From: Gloeopeniophorella convolvens
Taxonomy: Eukaryota > Basidiomycota > Agaricomycetes > Russulales
Assembly: GCA_022496205.1 (NCBI GenBank)
Contig: WTXD01000046.1
Coordinates: 143,248-207,247, forward strand
Reading direction: 5' to 3'
Length of the DNA: 64,000 nt
The number at the start of each line of letters is the position of its first letter. The first letter of the stretch is position 1. The notes under the pieces were generated by a model. The model was not told the DNA's origin. It saw only the letters and a list, made by a program, of their open reading frames with translations, and ran no database searches. The translations under genes were made by a program, and so were the position numbers. This document shows positions 35,095 to 47,936 of the stretch, in pieces.

Positions 35095-38000
35095 TCAAAC
35101 GGTCACGCCTTGTTCGTCATTCTCCTGGAGGTCTTCGCTCCCCGAAGCGCCCCCGTCAGCCCCAGGTTGTTCTTGATCTCCCTGGGGATCGCGGAATTTT
35201 GCAACGGTACTTCGTGCCACAGCTGCAAAGCCTGGCTCAGTACTTTCGTCGACATTTTCGTCGTGGCTGCTTTCCATGCCGGGAGGCTTGTCTTCTTGGA
35301 CTTGCATGCAGTCACATATCCGGCCCAACGCTTTCTCCGAACCGGCATCTTGGAGCACCATGCGCGCACGCTCCGACGCGAACGCGCGCGCCACCGATAG
35401 GCTGGATGCCGTAACGGGACCGACGACAGTGATGTCATGCACGATAACACAGACGGTATCGTTTTGCTTGAGGTCAGCCCGACTACACGATTTCCTGGGC
35501 ACACTGGTAAGAGAATGCTCAAGCAGGGCACCCCGTGGCTGGCACGTACCTGAGGCAAATTCTCTGGCAACCCGCCTTCGCGGCCCAGACAAAGAAGGCA
35601 GAGACCGGATCTGGAGGTAGATCAAGGTAGAGAACCTCCAAAACGCAGTCCATTATCGCGTCGACAATGCAGATAGTCTTCTCGAAATTGTACCCTGAAT
35701 CGATGAGGATAGCCGCGACCAGACTTTCCAAAACGTCGCTCATGACTTTTGGAGGATCGTGCGCCCAGCTTTGCATAACGATATCATGGCAGGACGTCGC
35801 CCGAAGGATAGATGCATATTTCACGACGGCGGAAGCAAGTTCTTCGTGTTCTGCCAGTATGAATTCATGTAGGCCCAGGATTTGGACGGCCACGAAGGCC
35901 AGCACGGGCCCACAGACGACTCGGCAGCGTAGAGACGTAAGTTGGCCGGAGTTTGCGCGAGGGAACTTGTTGAAGAGGTACGTCATGACGGCAAGATCAA
36001 TCACGGCTGAAACACAGTTGTCAAATTTGGGCGAAAATCCCCATTCACAAGGCTTACCATCTCCGAGAAACTCCAGCCGTTGGTAAGACTTGCCACCGGA
36101 CCAGAACGAGGGGTGTGTCAACGCCTCTTGCAGCAATTCGGCATGCTGGAACTCATATCCGAGCACATCTTGCAATCTTGAGTAGCGTTCAGGCGCGAGT
36201 TGGACATACGGCAGAGGCGCATATCGCAGCGTCCACGGAACAGGCCCGCCAAAGTTCAGCCCGAGCGCGGTGCCCACCTGCAAGGCCACTGTGATGCCGC
36301 CGGAAAGGTAGCCCGCGGCAATAGTGGCTTCCATGCAGTCCTGCAGACTTCTCCGTGCCATGCGCTGCTTCGCAGTTCGGTCGGTGCGCGTGGGATCCTT
36401 GAGACTCGGGCTATCTTCCGCGACCACAGTGGGCCACACCTTGACGGTTTGGACCTCCGCGTTTAGGTAATGCTCCAAGCCGATCGCTTTTGCGCGAAGC
36501 ATGAGCGTGCGATTCGAGATGGCTCGTCGGCGCATGCTGTCCAGCTGCCCTTCATGACAGTGCGGGTACTTGTTGTACAGGTGCACTGATGTGCTGAGCT
36601 TCAACACGGAGTCTCCCAGTGTCTCGAGGCGCTGATTGTTGAATCCTGCGGACGCAGCGGGTAGGGTCGTCGCTTCTATGAGGCGATCGTCAAGGATTGG
36701 GGGCAAGCTGAGGCAGATGCGGGCCTCGCGAGCACGCCATACGTCCTGAATGCGATGCAGAAGGCGTGGAAATAGACCGAAGAGTGTGAACATATCCTCT
36801 GGCATCGAGAACAGACGTGTGGAAGCTAAGGGCATCAGGTATAGTTTGACACTTCCGCCTGGGACTATTTCGACGTCTGCATCGTACGGTTGAAGCTGAT
36901 ACGACCTTGATATCTGTCGAGGAACATAGGAAACTTCGATGAGAGGCCCTTGTGTTGGTACTTCGGGGACGTTGCCCCGCTTCCGCTTCCGCAGCAGCCA
37001 CTTGAAGTATTCCCAAAACGTCGGGAAGCCACCCCCGCGATCGCTGTCCGATGGCTTCGACAACGGGGTAAGATCATGGCGGATATTTTGGAGAAGGTAT
37101 GGACGGCCGTGATGCATATTGTTCATTGCAAGAACGTGACCATAAGCGCTCTCGTCTACGCCGGCCCAATCATAGCTACCATGTGGTTTTTCTAATATGT
37201 CTTCAATGGCACGGAAGTCCGGCTGAGATGAGGTGAGGACTAAAGGAACCAAGAAACATGACAGTGGAGTCGAACGAGGTCGAGCGGAGACGCGCCACCA
37301 CAGTCCGAGGTCGGTATAGTCCTGGAGAAGTTTCCGTTGATGGTCCTCCATTGCCACGTCGAACTGCACGAGCTGGCCTTCGTCCAATGCAAGTGCAGTA
37401 CCCTCGCAAACAAAACTGGTAGACGGAAGTACTGTGCCAGTGATAAGAGCAGCGACCCGCTTGCCGTTCATGCTAACTGGATGGGACCACAACCTTGAAC
37501 CCGGAGTCCACGGCGCGCGCACAACAACATCCATCATCTCGGGTATCTTCACGACGGCATCCGCATGATCAAGATCCTCGTCGACTAAGTTATTTCTTTT
37601 GCCATGCGCCGGCAGAAGGTAGTCGTCGAAGACACCAAGCCCATGCAAAGCCTTGACCGCTTTGAAGGCGACCGCCCGTTTTGCTTCTTTCTTCGAGTGC
37701 TTGTGCGGGCCCTCGTAGACAAGGTGTTCGGAGGGGAGCGGGAGCATCGAAGGGAGGCGCACAGCCGCGACGAAGTCGCCGCTGTACCGCGGTTTCTGGG
37801 CTGGCATGAACGCATCACATGGGATGAGGGAGCAGAGTTGTTCGAGCAATGCTATGGCAGAGTTGTATGTCAAGACCGCGCCCGTGCTAGGGACTGTGTA
37901 GCGCTCCCGCTTGGCAAGATCAGTAGGGTAGACATAGTCGGCCTTGCTTTCTTCGCCTTCATCATTATCTTGGACCTCCGGGACTAGCCTAACGGTGCCG

Positions 38001-39864
38001 GCCTGGTAGAGCTGCTTAATGTGAGGCTCGCTTTCAGAGAGAGATCGGTAGCGATCGATCTCTGCGGTATTCTTCTCTTGCACCATGATTACATAATTCG
38101 AGGATACGTGGCGCGTGCGTCCACGGGATTGGACGTAACCCACCATGCCGTGGATGGCATCGAAACGAACGGCTACATCACAGGCCTGGAAAGATTTCGT
38201 CAGACACTTCTCTGGTGGCAATGCAGACGATGCCGACCGGAAAGTCCAGACCTTCCTCTGCGACAGGAGTAGCGATCACTAAGAGTAAACTTGAATATCA
38301 AATCAATAATTGAGAGTACAACTCACAAAGGTTGACCTTGCCTTCTCTAAAGTCGTTGACGGTCTGACGTTGCCTGTTGGTCGGCATGCCACCTCCTATG
38401 CCTTTGTCCTCGCTACCATGGCCCACGCATTCCGCACAAGTGATGATGCTCCTGAGTACGGGCACGCGAGATATGAGACTGGAAAGCACCCTGGCAATGT
38501 GGCGGCGCTCAACGAAGACGATGCCGTGAAATGCGGGAGTATAACTCTCTAGCAGGATCTCAATGAGGGTCTGGACTTTCGGCGCGCACCAGTCGACGCT
38601 GAATGACCACGGAGCAGACGCATCTTCATCGCTAGGTATATGGTCGAAGAATGGCTGGTACTCAGCCAGAACCTCGGCCAAACCCTGCAGCTCAGGGACA
38701 CTGCGAATCGGAGGACCAGTACCCTCGTCAGAGATACTAGCATAAAGGTACCGCAGGCGCAGCAGCTCCATCTCGTCGGGATCTCGGGGATGCAAGTACT
38801 CAGAGATGCGTGTCTGGAGGTCAGAATAAAGATAGAGCTCGGCGGCGAATATGCCTAAGGTGGCCAGGGTGTAGCTGTACCGGTTTTCGAGCTGCTGCCA
38901 AGGTATCTCCACCGCAGCAGGAACCTGAGACCAGTCGAATCGACTCCAGATGGTCGGAATGGGATATTCAAAGTACGTCTGCGGGGGCGCAGGAAACTCC
39001 CGGACGACCTGTAGGAATTGTCAAGATGGGAGTCTGCTGTGTGACCTTCATCATAGATTTACCTCGGTAGGCTTCGAGGAGTGGAGGGCAAGTTCGTCAA
39101 GGTGCTCTTGAACCGTGACAATCTTGGAGTTCAAATTCATCTCGAGCGTTTCAAGAGAAGTCTCAGGGGCAGAGGATTTCCAGGTAGGAATTGCCGTCAT
39201 GCCAAAGACCTTCGGCCGATCGGCCTCGGGGCAGGCCCGGTATTCTCTCATTATGGAGGTGTAAGGATGGCTCTTGCGTGCATGGTGACATTCATCGAAG
39301 ACGAGGAGAGAGACCTATCAAGCATCAGCCTAACAGACCTTATCATGCCTGTTTGTAGACTTTGACGCACCTTGTCCATACTCCAGTGGGAGTGCGTGAG
39401 CACGTTCAGAAAGATCTGACCTAGGGTTGGGGTTGGGTCAGAGACCTGGATGCTTTGCCAGCTCAAGTGGGCGCACCCGTCGTAACCAAGACATCTGATT
39501 GAACAAATAAGTCGTTCCATCTCGTGCGGTCCGTTACGCTTGCAGAAACGTCTCCGTGAACCTGTGCGACACGCAACGCCGTGTGTCGTGCGATGAAGCC
39601 GCCTTGCTGTTCGACGAGAGGGACTTTTGGTACGAGGAAGATGACGACCTTCTTTTTCAACCCTTCTTGTGCAGAAACCCACTTAATGAGCATCGCCGAT
39701 ATGAGGGTTTTCCCGCTCCCAGTGTCGAGCGCGGCAATGACATTTCCCTGTTGCGCCTTGAGGAATATCTCTTCTTGATATCTTCGAGGGGTGAGGATCG
39801 CGCCAGAACGAGAAGATTCGGATCCCTGAGCCATTGTAGGTACTGGAAGGACGTATGCAGACAA
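35095..39864 (-). CDS. Dicer-like endoribonuclease
   Basis: Eight exons (39864-39477, 39420-39371, 39314-39063, 39008-38327, 38278-38238, 38185-36058, 36006-35550, 35503-35095) give 1,468 residues. Order: DExD/H helicase with Walker A 'ALDTGSGKTLIS' and 'DECHHA'; helicase C with 'QSRGRTRH'; a dimerisation region; a divergent PAZ-position segment; RNase IIIa with 'RLETLGDSVLKL' and 'LQDCMEATIAAGYLSGG'; RNase IIIb with 'RLEFLGDAVIDLAV' and 'KVMSDVLESLVAAILID'. The acidic residues needed for two-metal catalysis are present in both RNase III domains. The end resembles a weak dsRNA-binding domain plus an acidic tail. It processes dsRNA to small RNAs for quelling. A second in-frame ATG is at 39834. 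Head to head with the phosducin-like gene. Confidence 0.95.
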
Positions 39865-40069
39865 AAGTCCATGGGGTGGGTGGGAACTCTAGCATCAAAC
39901 AAGCTCCAGTCGCCGTCTGTGGTCGCTTTTTTGGGTCTGCTGCAAACGGGCGGAGCGCTGCGCAACCATGACTCGGCCCGGCCCGCAAATACACCAATAG
40001 ACTGTGCGGTACGCAGCACCCAAACAACCACCACCGCACTCAACCCGTCAGGTTTGAAAGTAACCCACC
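39835..40069. promoter_or_regulatory. Bidirectional promoter, Dicer and phosducin-like gene
   Basis: About 205-235 bp separate the divergent starts at 39864/39834 and 40070, so the two genes must share promoter sequence. No specific factor site is recognised. Confidence 0.5.
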
Positions 40070-41042
40070 ATGGCAGTCAACCCGGACGAAGATACCGAGT
40101 TGTGAGTCTCTGATATAAATTGTCGCGCTTGATGATGTACGATCGTGCTTACCAGTAACGAAGCCCTGCGAAAGCACGGAATCCTCCCTCCACGAGAGCC
40201 TACTCCGCCATCACCTTCCCCGCCACCTTCACCAACCCTCAACGCCGTCCTCGACGATTTGACACCCGAGGAGCTTCGAGAACTTGGGGAAGACATCAAA
40301 GACGACGATGCGGAACGTTACATTACGCAGTACCGAGACCAGCTCCTTGCACAGCAGCGTCTGGAGGCGCGCGCGCGCTTTGGGACCGTCATTCCCATTG
40401 CTAGAGATGATTATACGCGCGAGGTGACGGAAGCCAGTGATCAAAACGAGCCCGACGACGACAAGGGACGCGGGACGGGGGTGGTCTGCTTCCTTTACAA
40501 AGACGGGCACGCACTCCTTGTACCTCTTCCGTGCCGTGACTGAGTTGCCGCCCTTGATGTCAGAATACCGCGAAGCGATCGTACCTTCACGCATGTGCGC
40601 ACGTTAGCGGCCCGCCACCCACGTACCAAGTTCGTCTCCATCGTTGGCGACAAGTGCATACCCAACCTGCCCGACTCGCGCGTGCCCATGTTCATCGTAT
40701 ACCGGAAAGGGGAAATTGTCACGCAAATTACTGCTTGGGGAGCAGACCGGGAGCGCAGAGTTGAAGGTCAGTCTTGCTATTGCGGCGGCGCGGAATCGTT
40801 ATTCATCGTGCTATGCTATGCGCCTAGAGTTGGAGTCATTATTCATTATGTCAGGTGCCATCATCCCTCCCGAGAAGAAACTCTCAAAAAGGTCTGAAGA
40901 TGATGAGGATGAGGAGTCCGAAGAGGAGAGCAACGACCGTTCTTCCCAGATGCGCTCGAAGTCCACTTGGACGAACCATTCGACAAAGAACGTGCGCAAC
41001 GCGTCGACGAAGGATGACTCGGACTCGGACTTTGACCTATGA
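40070..41042 (+). CDS. PLP2: Phosducin-like protein 2 (thioredoxin-fold CCT co-chaperone)
   Basis: Four exons (40070-40101, 40156-40506, 40564-40766, 40828-41042) give 266 residues. The N-terminus 'EDTEFNEALRKHGILPPREP' is the conserved phosducin-like opening. The thioredoxin-like domain has 'VVCFLYKDGIPRSDRTF', 'HPRTKFVSIVGDKCIPNLPDSRVP' and 'MFIVYRKGEIV', followed by an acidic Ser-rich tail. PLP2 helps the CCT chaperonin fold actin and tubulin. The second intron needs a GC donor (GG|GCACGC) to give the family sequence. A GT donor 24 bp downstream would insert eight residues instead. Confidence 0.9.
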
Positions 41043-41244
41043 TGGGAGACTGAGTGCGTTCAGGAATGTACGAAGCAGCTGCGGCTGTCAGAGAAGTCTC
41101 TTTTGGTGTCTCCGCCTAACTTGACTGCAGGTCCAAAGCAAATATAATGCGAATGTACTGTAAGTTAGTATACTGTATCACACAGATCGGCATGGTCGCA
41201 ACCAACGCGTGAATCGGTCGTGAGCCCAACTCGTCAAGGCCGGG

Positions 41245-41872
41245 TCAATCGGTATCTTCGGTTGCTTCCGTATCGTCATTGTCGCCATCGTCGCTCTCAT
41301 CGCCGGCATCGTCTGCAGCGGCCGCTTGGACTTCCGCTTCGGCCTCGGCCTCCTTCTCGGCTTGTTTACTCCCAATGACCGTTGCATTGATGCTACAGTG
41401 GGACCATGTGAGCGCCCAAGCAGGGGCACGCGGAGTGATGGAGCACGCACGTAAGCATAACCTGCACCTTCGCACCATCGCCACCCTCAGGGTCTGGCAA
41501 CTCAATGGTAAGGCGTTTGCTACCCTTCCACCCATAGCTTCCTGTAGTGAATGTACTGGGTTGGAGAGAGAGGGCGCCAAGGAAGCCTGGGTCTGCAGGA
41601 GCAGCAGCTACGACATCATCGTCTGGGATTGCGGGGGGCGTGTGCGTCATGTTGACATGCAGCGGCAGCGCGCGTGTCTTGAACGCAGATGCCGGAATTG
41701 CCTGGAGAACGTGAGAGTTTGCGTCAGAGAGAAGGCAAACGGGTGTGATGAACATGCATACTTTCGTTCCCTTCTTCGCGCCTTTACTCCCTGATGGGCT
41801 TTCCTTGCGCTTGTTGGCACCGTTCTGCACCTCGACACCTGCCTCATCTGCGGAGCGTTTCTTGCCTGACAT
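41245..41872 (-). CDS. Small conserved protein with basic head and acidic tail
   Basis: Three exons (41872-41762, 41701-41451, 41392-41245) give 169 residues. The Lys/Ser-rich start 'MSGKKRSADEAG' resembles a nuclear signal. The middle, with 'KTRALPLHVNMTHTPPAIPDD', 'GFLGALSLQPSTFTTGSYGWKGSKRL' and 'VMLTINATVIGSK', looks like an all-beta fold. The end is strongly acidic ('DDAGDESDDGDNDDTEATEDTD'). This layout recalls histone-chaperone-like small proteins, but I do not recognise the family, so the role is open. It converges on the phosducin-like gene. Confidence 0.7.
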
Positions 41873-42291
41873 ACAATGCACGCTGATCAGCTGAACTCCG
41901 GCGCTGCGGCGTCGTAGACGTACCGGCCATCGTCTGTGTTGGAGAAAAGTTAGGAAGTTAGGATGTGTGTGTTGACCACAAAGCCACGCGCTGGACACTT
42001 ATATAACTACTGGGAGAACCACAGTGGAGGCCAAGGCGACGTCGGCTACTAACGCCAGGCCCACACTCGACTTGCTCCCTGGCAACACGATGACGTCACG
42101 CGACATTATTGCGCGGCTCAAAGCACAGTCCGGTCAATGCCGCTCGCGGGGCGTCTCGCCATGCCGCATTCGCTGTCCGCGACTCCCACTCCTCGTATTC
42201 ACACCAGGGCGTGCATGGATCAGCAAGGATCAGCATTTTTGCACACTCGTGTACTGTAGCCAGCTTCTTCTATCTACCATCTCATCTCCTA
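41873..42291. other. Intergenic; no gene seen
   Basis: Promoter of the acidic-tailed gene and 3' flank of the S28 peptidase. Confidence 0.4.
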
Positions 42292-44493
42292 CTAGTTCCC
42301 CCGGTGCGCCCCCGGGGCTTTCCAGGTCGCCAGCCACTCCTTGGCAAACTTCAGTCCCTGCGTCTGCACATTCAGCACCGTCGGGTCCACGTTGTTGGCC
42401 GTGATCAGGTCTGAACAGTGGAACGCGTCGCCCTCAACGATCGGTTGCTGCGGTGTGCTCTGCACGCCCGAACCGTCGGCACCCACGGTCGCGAATCTCC
42501 AGGGGTCGCCTGTAGTATCGTAGAACCATGTCAGGGCGGATTGTGCAAAGCAGAGTCAAAGAGACGCACGGAGGCCGGTCGCGGTGAAGAGCCGGTTCGC
42601 CTTCAGATGGAACCCGCCGTATGCCTTGTTCGGGACAGCGACGTCTGGCACCGGGGGCGACGAGAATGCTGCCGGGAACATCTGCTGGCATTGCCTCTGT
42701 GTTGCACAGTCAGCGCACGCTCTGAACGGTGACCAGGAAACACAGACCTCGTCGTAGATAGGCTGGATGATACGCGACACCAGCGTTTGGTGGCCAACTG
42801 GGGCAGACTCCTGCAGGAAGCCCATCGCGGTGCAGCTGAACACATATTCAGTTACACACCGCGAAGCCTGAGGGCTGGGGTAGAAGCTTACACGATCCAG
42901 AACCACGAGCGGTTGGCGTCGTCCACGGAGATATCAGTCCAGAACGACTGGCTCGTGTTATAGGTGCCTAAGCAATCCCTGAGATCTTATCAGTACTTTC
43001 TTTCGGACTCTTCGCGACAGAGACTTACTCAAGGCTGTCGTCACCACAAACTGCACCGAATCATCAACATACGACGGCAAAACTGTAAAGGTCCAACTCA
43101 CGATCTGGCAACGTCGCCTTGGTATAGTTTGCCCACGCCGGCAACGCGTGCGCAAGGCCGAACCCGGACACCGGCGCAACTTTGCCGGTACTGTCCACCT
43201 CGATCGCGTCGCAGAACTCGAAGAACACGGCGCCACCAGAAGTCGGGGAGAGCGATTGCCAGTTCCAGAGCGGGTTGCGCACTGCAACGCGAAGGCGCGT
43301 CAGCTCCAGTTTCTTCAAGGTGGAGAGGACAAACGCACGCGTGCCCACGACATCATCGTCGTGAGTGACGCTGCCCAGGCCGAACAGCTCCTTGAGCTCC
43401 TGGAAGGCGGTAGCGTTTCCGCTCGCGTGGACCGCGTCCCAATGAGAAATCACAGCCGCGACGTCGCTACTGCAGTTCTTGGGCATCGTCTCGCGCTCTG
43501 GCTCGAAGTACTGCCAGAAGTCGCTAGAGCAGACACAAGACCTTCAGCATTGCGAACGCCGCAGGCGATTCGTGCGACATACACGATGCTCTCGACGACG
43601 GCCGAGCTAGCATAGCCGACCCAGAAGAGGTTTGGTTTGCTGGCACACGCACGTCAGGCTGCTTGAACTTTGTCAGCGGTGGCAATGACGTACTTTTGGA
43701 GCGTGAACGCAGTCAAGGCGCCTGCAGCGTCGCGTCAGCAAAGCAACTTCCCCGACACGCAGTCACGCGACAGCAAACACACCCGAGTAACTCCCGCCGA
43801 CGAGCACCCACGGCGCATTCGCGGGTGAAATTTTGTCGCCACCGGGGAACGGCAGCACGACATTGTTCACGAAAAATTCAAGGTCGTCAATCGCCTGCTG
43901 GATCGTGTGGAAGCGGAGGCTCTCGACGCTCAGGTTCGCGTACGGGTTCGAAAGCCCGTAGTACCGGTGCTCAAGCACGACCGTCGCGCCCTTCTGCTGC
44001 TGCGCGATCTGGCCGTTGACCGTCCTGTTCGTGAGGTAGCCGGTGTACGCTGTGCCGTTCCACAGCGGTCAGTTGAGTGTCTCCAGGAAGAATTACGGCG
44101 CCACGCACGCGCAGCATTGGCTTCTCCCGGAGTGAAGAGAACAATAGGACCACCTGTCACCGGTCATCACCTGCGTCAACAATGCCCGGAAGCCTTCATC
44201 TGCCATGACATACCAGGTTCATAGAACTCCCACGTCGTCCAGAAGCGCTGCTGGAACGTGCCGAGGCTCGGGTTGGTGTGGTCGATAAGCTGGTTGAAGA
44301 TGTATGTCGTGTTGAGAGGCGGGAGCGTCGCGTCCGACGATGCGTGCCGGAAGGCCTGGCTCGCAATGGGCTCGGGCGCGGCGAGCGGCGGTGGGATGGG
44401 CGGCGGGGGAAAGTTGACGTTGACGCGGCCGTTGGGTAGGAGCGCGTGGGCGGCGAGCGGCGCGAGTGCGAGCAGCGGGACGAAGGCAAGCAT
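42292..44493 (-). CDS. Secreted S28-family serine peptidase
   Basis: A signal peptide ('MLAFVPLLALAPLAAHA') precedes the S28 body. Well-supported exons are 44493-44214, 44153-44109, 44049-43783, 43721-43694, 43639-43583 and 43523-43102, then several short exons to the stop at 42292. The exon pattern between about 43100 and 42960 is unresolved. Motifs are 'GGPIVLFTPGEANA', 'VVLEHRYYGLSNPY', the nucleophile elbow 'GGSYSG', 'GYASSAVVESI', 'TTGDPWRFA' (Asp) and 'DAFHCSDL' (His). All three catalytic residues of the prolyl-carboxypeptidase type are therefore visible. S28 enzymes cleave after Pro in extracellular protein degradation. Confidence 0.88.
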
Positions 44494-46081
44494 ACTGGCT
44501 GGGGATTGCCGTCTGCGCGAATAGAGCGGAAAGACGAGGCGCGTACAGGCATCTTATAACGGGGCCGCTGACAGGTATCGACTATCGCGCGACGCGTTGT
44601 TCCACATGGCGGGGCTAGTCAGATGGCGACAGGTTCGTTCCATGCATAGCGTGGTACGACCTCGATATGGAGCTCGGCTTCAGCCACCTGCAGCACGGAC
44701 GAGGCACACGGGCGGCCGCTGGCTTGCCGTCGCAAATAGAGCGTTCGTGAAGGTGAGTAGTGACCAGCGGTGGCTTCTGGGAGGGCTTCTGTACGTCGGG
44801 CTCCGCTCTGATAGAAGGGCGTTACGGCTATAGCGTAGCACGTGTCCCTTAGCCCAGTTAGTCTCGTGCCCGGCCGTTTTAGGAGTGACTGAAACATTCG
44901 GCGGGAGTGAGTTCTCGAGGAAGGGGGACGGGGAGCCGTGACCGCGGTACCTCGAAGCCAGAGTCACCTTTTCTGAACAACCCCCTCGTAAAACCTCCCC
45001 CAGGACTGCTGCCAAGCCATGCGGGGACGGTGGGTGCTGAGCGAGAGAGATGCGGTGGGAGCGTGGGTCCACTTATGTGCGAATGTCCCGAAATGACGGC
45101 GGCACGCGCGTTTGGGCATAGGTGGGTCCAGGCGACGGCGCGCGGGGTTGCCCGTGTAGAGCGCGTGTGTTGATGAGCAGCTTGTAACGGTGCAGCATGC
45201 ACGAGGAATTCGTTTCGTGCACCAAGTTATGGAAGCGGCAGCGATGCGGATGCAGTTGCGGCGTTGGCAAGTTCTGGGCGTCAGCCCTTCAGCGCTCGTG
45301 GGTTGAATATTGACATTGAGAGACCTCCGCCTCAACGTTGTCGAGATGCCAGGGGCCGAGACCCGGTGGTTAGCCGGCCTCCATCGCGGACCCGCAGCTG
45401 TCGGAGGAGCACAGGGTGGTTATTACTATCGAGAAGAGGTGGGCTTCGAAGATTTACTCGGAATGGGCGGCGGTGGACACGGTCGCAGTAAAGATAGATT
45501 CTGGGCATGTCACTGGATTCTTTGCCAGCAGAGCTGATAAGATATGTGGATCGCTGAGAGCCTCACATGAGTCTCACATGGTGGTGACAGAACACTCGTC
45601 CCAGTCGAAGATCATCTATCAATGTGCGTCAGACGCCGACGCTCGAGCTTCATTCGGAGTGCAGCACATGTGGTGTAAATTGGACTCCGCATGCCGTGCT
45701 CGCCATTGCAGATCCCAGTGGCACATCGCATCCGCATCCTCCCAAGACCCTAAATCTTCCTGGCTAGCTACCATTGTTCACGTCGAAGGAAGTCTGGATT
45801 CCGAACAGTTCCGGACTCGCTTTCCTGCGCGGCAGCCACTGTCATCACTCCGACCTACATACGTCGCGACCTCGGAAGCTTTGACTCGGAGCGCTTCATG
45901 TTCGTGAAGGTGCTGCGAAGATACCCAACGTACTCACAATCAGTGCATTGTTCTGCTCGCCACTTTCTCTATATGGCCTCCTCGAGCGTCTTTCGCTTCC
46001 GGATCGCAAATGTTCCTGTCATGCTGTACTTTCGCCAGTCATCGTCATCGCTGAGACTACCCCTGCGTTTCAAACCGTAAG
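44494..46081. other. Intergenic; no gene recognised
   Basis: About 1.6 kb between divergent genes. Short frames (for example 45310-45537) show no domain and no splice-consistent continuation. Confidence 0.45.
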
Positions 46082-47936
46082 ATGAAGTTCAATCCCTTTG
46101 TCTCCGTCCTCGCTCTCTCGTGTGTTGGATTTGCAGATGGCGTCAGCTGAAAACCAATGGACTTTTAACGCGCATAATCCCTCGCAGGCGACGGTGCCCA
46201 TCATCACTCCAGAATTCCGCAAGATGGTTCAAGAGATTGTCGACGCGGAGCACATTCCTGGCCTGACGTTGGCTGTCGTTCGAGGGGGTGGACCACCTGA
46301 ATTCGGGGTATACAGTCGGAAGAAGGATCTGTGATGACCACAGACGTACGTGACTGGCTTCCTTGCGTTTCCATTACTGATTCGGAACCACTAGACATGC
46401 GACGCCGCTTCCATCAGGCCTATCAACTTTGAGCTGGCAGACGAAGCTGGAAGACCTCCTCCCCGGCGATTGGGAACTTTCCGACTCCTGGCGAGTCAAA
46501 AGGCGAACCTAATTGATATACTGTCCCATGTATCCGGATTGCCAAGGTGTGTCGGATCCGAGCCACGACCATAGCTCCGAAGCTCAGGAGTCATTCCAGC
46601 CACGATCTAGCCTACAAGCATGACCTGCAGAGTCTTGCTAGGAACCTCAGAAACCTGCGTCCCTCTTATGAGCTTCGTGAGCAGTACTTGTACAACAGTT
46701 AGGTCTGCAGACATGCCTGTATATGTCTACGCTATCCTGACGCCGAGATTCAGACGTACATGGTTGCCACGCAAGTCGTTCTAGAACTCTCAGGGATCCG
46801 ATTCGTAGACTTCGCTCGTCACGATCGTATCTTCAAGCCTCTGAACATGACATCTTCTACCTGCTCTACTAACGCTGCGATCAAGTCGGGCAAAGCAAGC
46901 GAAACTTGGGCCTCCTCTGGGCGGCTTCTACCCCACTGGATTAGGGAGAAATATGTAGATCTCATGGCTGGGTGCAGCGGAGTGATATCCAGCGTGGAGA
47001 GATTGGTGCGTTGCACAGCCTCATCACTACATGCTGGACTCATCATCAGGATAGAGCGCATGGATTAGCATTTACCTGAATGGCGGCGTCGACCCGCGCA
47101 CAAACATAATGATTATCCCTACATTTGCCTTCGACGCCGTAACGTCTGCTCATAGCATCGCCATCGGGAATCCCAGTGATCTACCGACCTTCTCCATCCG
47201 CGGTTATGGCATGGGTTGGGGTCGCTTTTCCTATGCCGGACACGACGTGAGCACGCGCTTTATGTCGTGAACATCTATCCCCGGCTGATACATGTGCTTC
47301 CACGCAGATAATACAGCACGGCGGCGCAGCGTCTGGCGTGTCAGCGATGATCACCGCCGCTCCTACAGACGGAATCGCTGTCATTGTCCTCGCGAACGCG
47401 GACGCTAAACGCGCACCAATGACCGACCTCACATACTACATTGCAAGAAAGTTGTTCAGACTGAGCGATGACCTTGACGCAACTCCTACACTTCCGCACG
47501 TGCAACGCGACCCTTTGAGCCCCGCGTCACGGCGGTCCACTCACAGGCATGTGGCGAGAGTAGACATGTGCTCTCCCCGGTCAACCTCGCTGGGATATAC
47601 GACAACATGGGCTATGGCACCGTGACGCTGTGCAGCGCCGAAAGCCAGTCGGATGTATGTCTGCCCGTACTGGCGGACTTCCGAGCCGTCAAAGGGTCTC
47701 CGTTGAACGGCTCACACGACCTCTTTGCCGTGTGGGGCCCTGTCTTCAGCACACACGCAGTGCTAGTGCCTTTCGCGGGGACAGGATATCAGCTACGCGT
47801 GGGCACACTATACCCCTCGGGGTATGAGCGGAATATCACCCCATTCGCGGACTGGATCATTCAGGCGGATGCTGAGTTCGTCTTCGAGGACGGAGCGGTG
47901 AAGGGGTTTGGAATCCTGCATCAGCAAAAGCCTTGA
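46082..47936 (+). pseudogene. S12 beta-lactamase-like pseudogene
   Basis: A degraded tandem copy of the gene at 49069-51104. An apparent start ('MKFNPFVSVLALSCVGFA') runs into TGA after 22 codons. 'TPEFRKMVQEIVDAEHIPGLTLAVVR' is preserved. The segment from after the first intron to 'ATPLPSGL', which in the intact gene carries the catalytic SxxK, is deleted near 46395. A further break occurs after 'LLPGDWELSDSW'. The YxN-position and HxG-position blocks and the last 110 residues remain readable (to 'VKGFGILHQQKP'). Without the serine and lysine it cannot be an active serine hydrolase. Confidence 0.85.
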
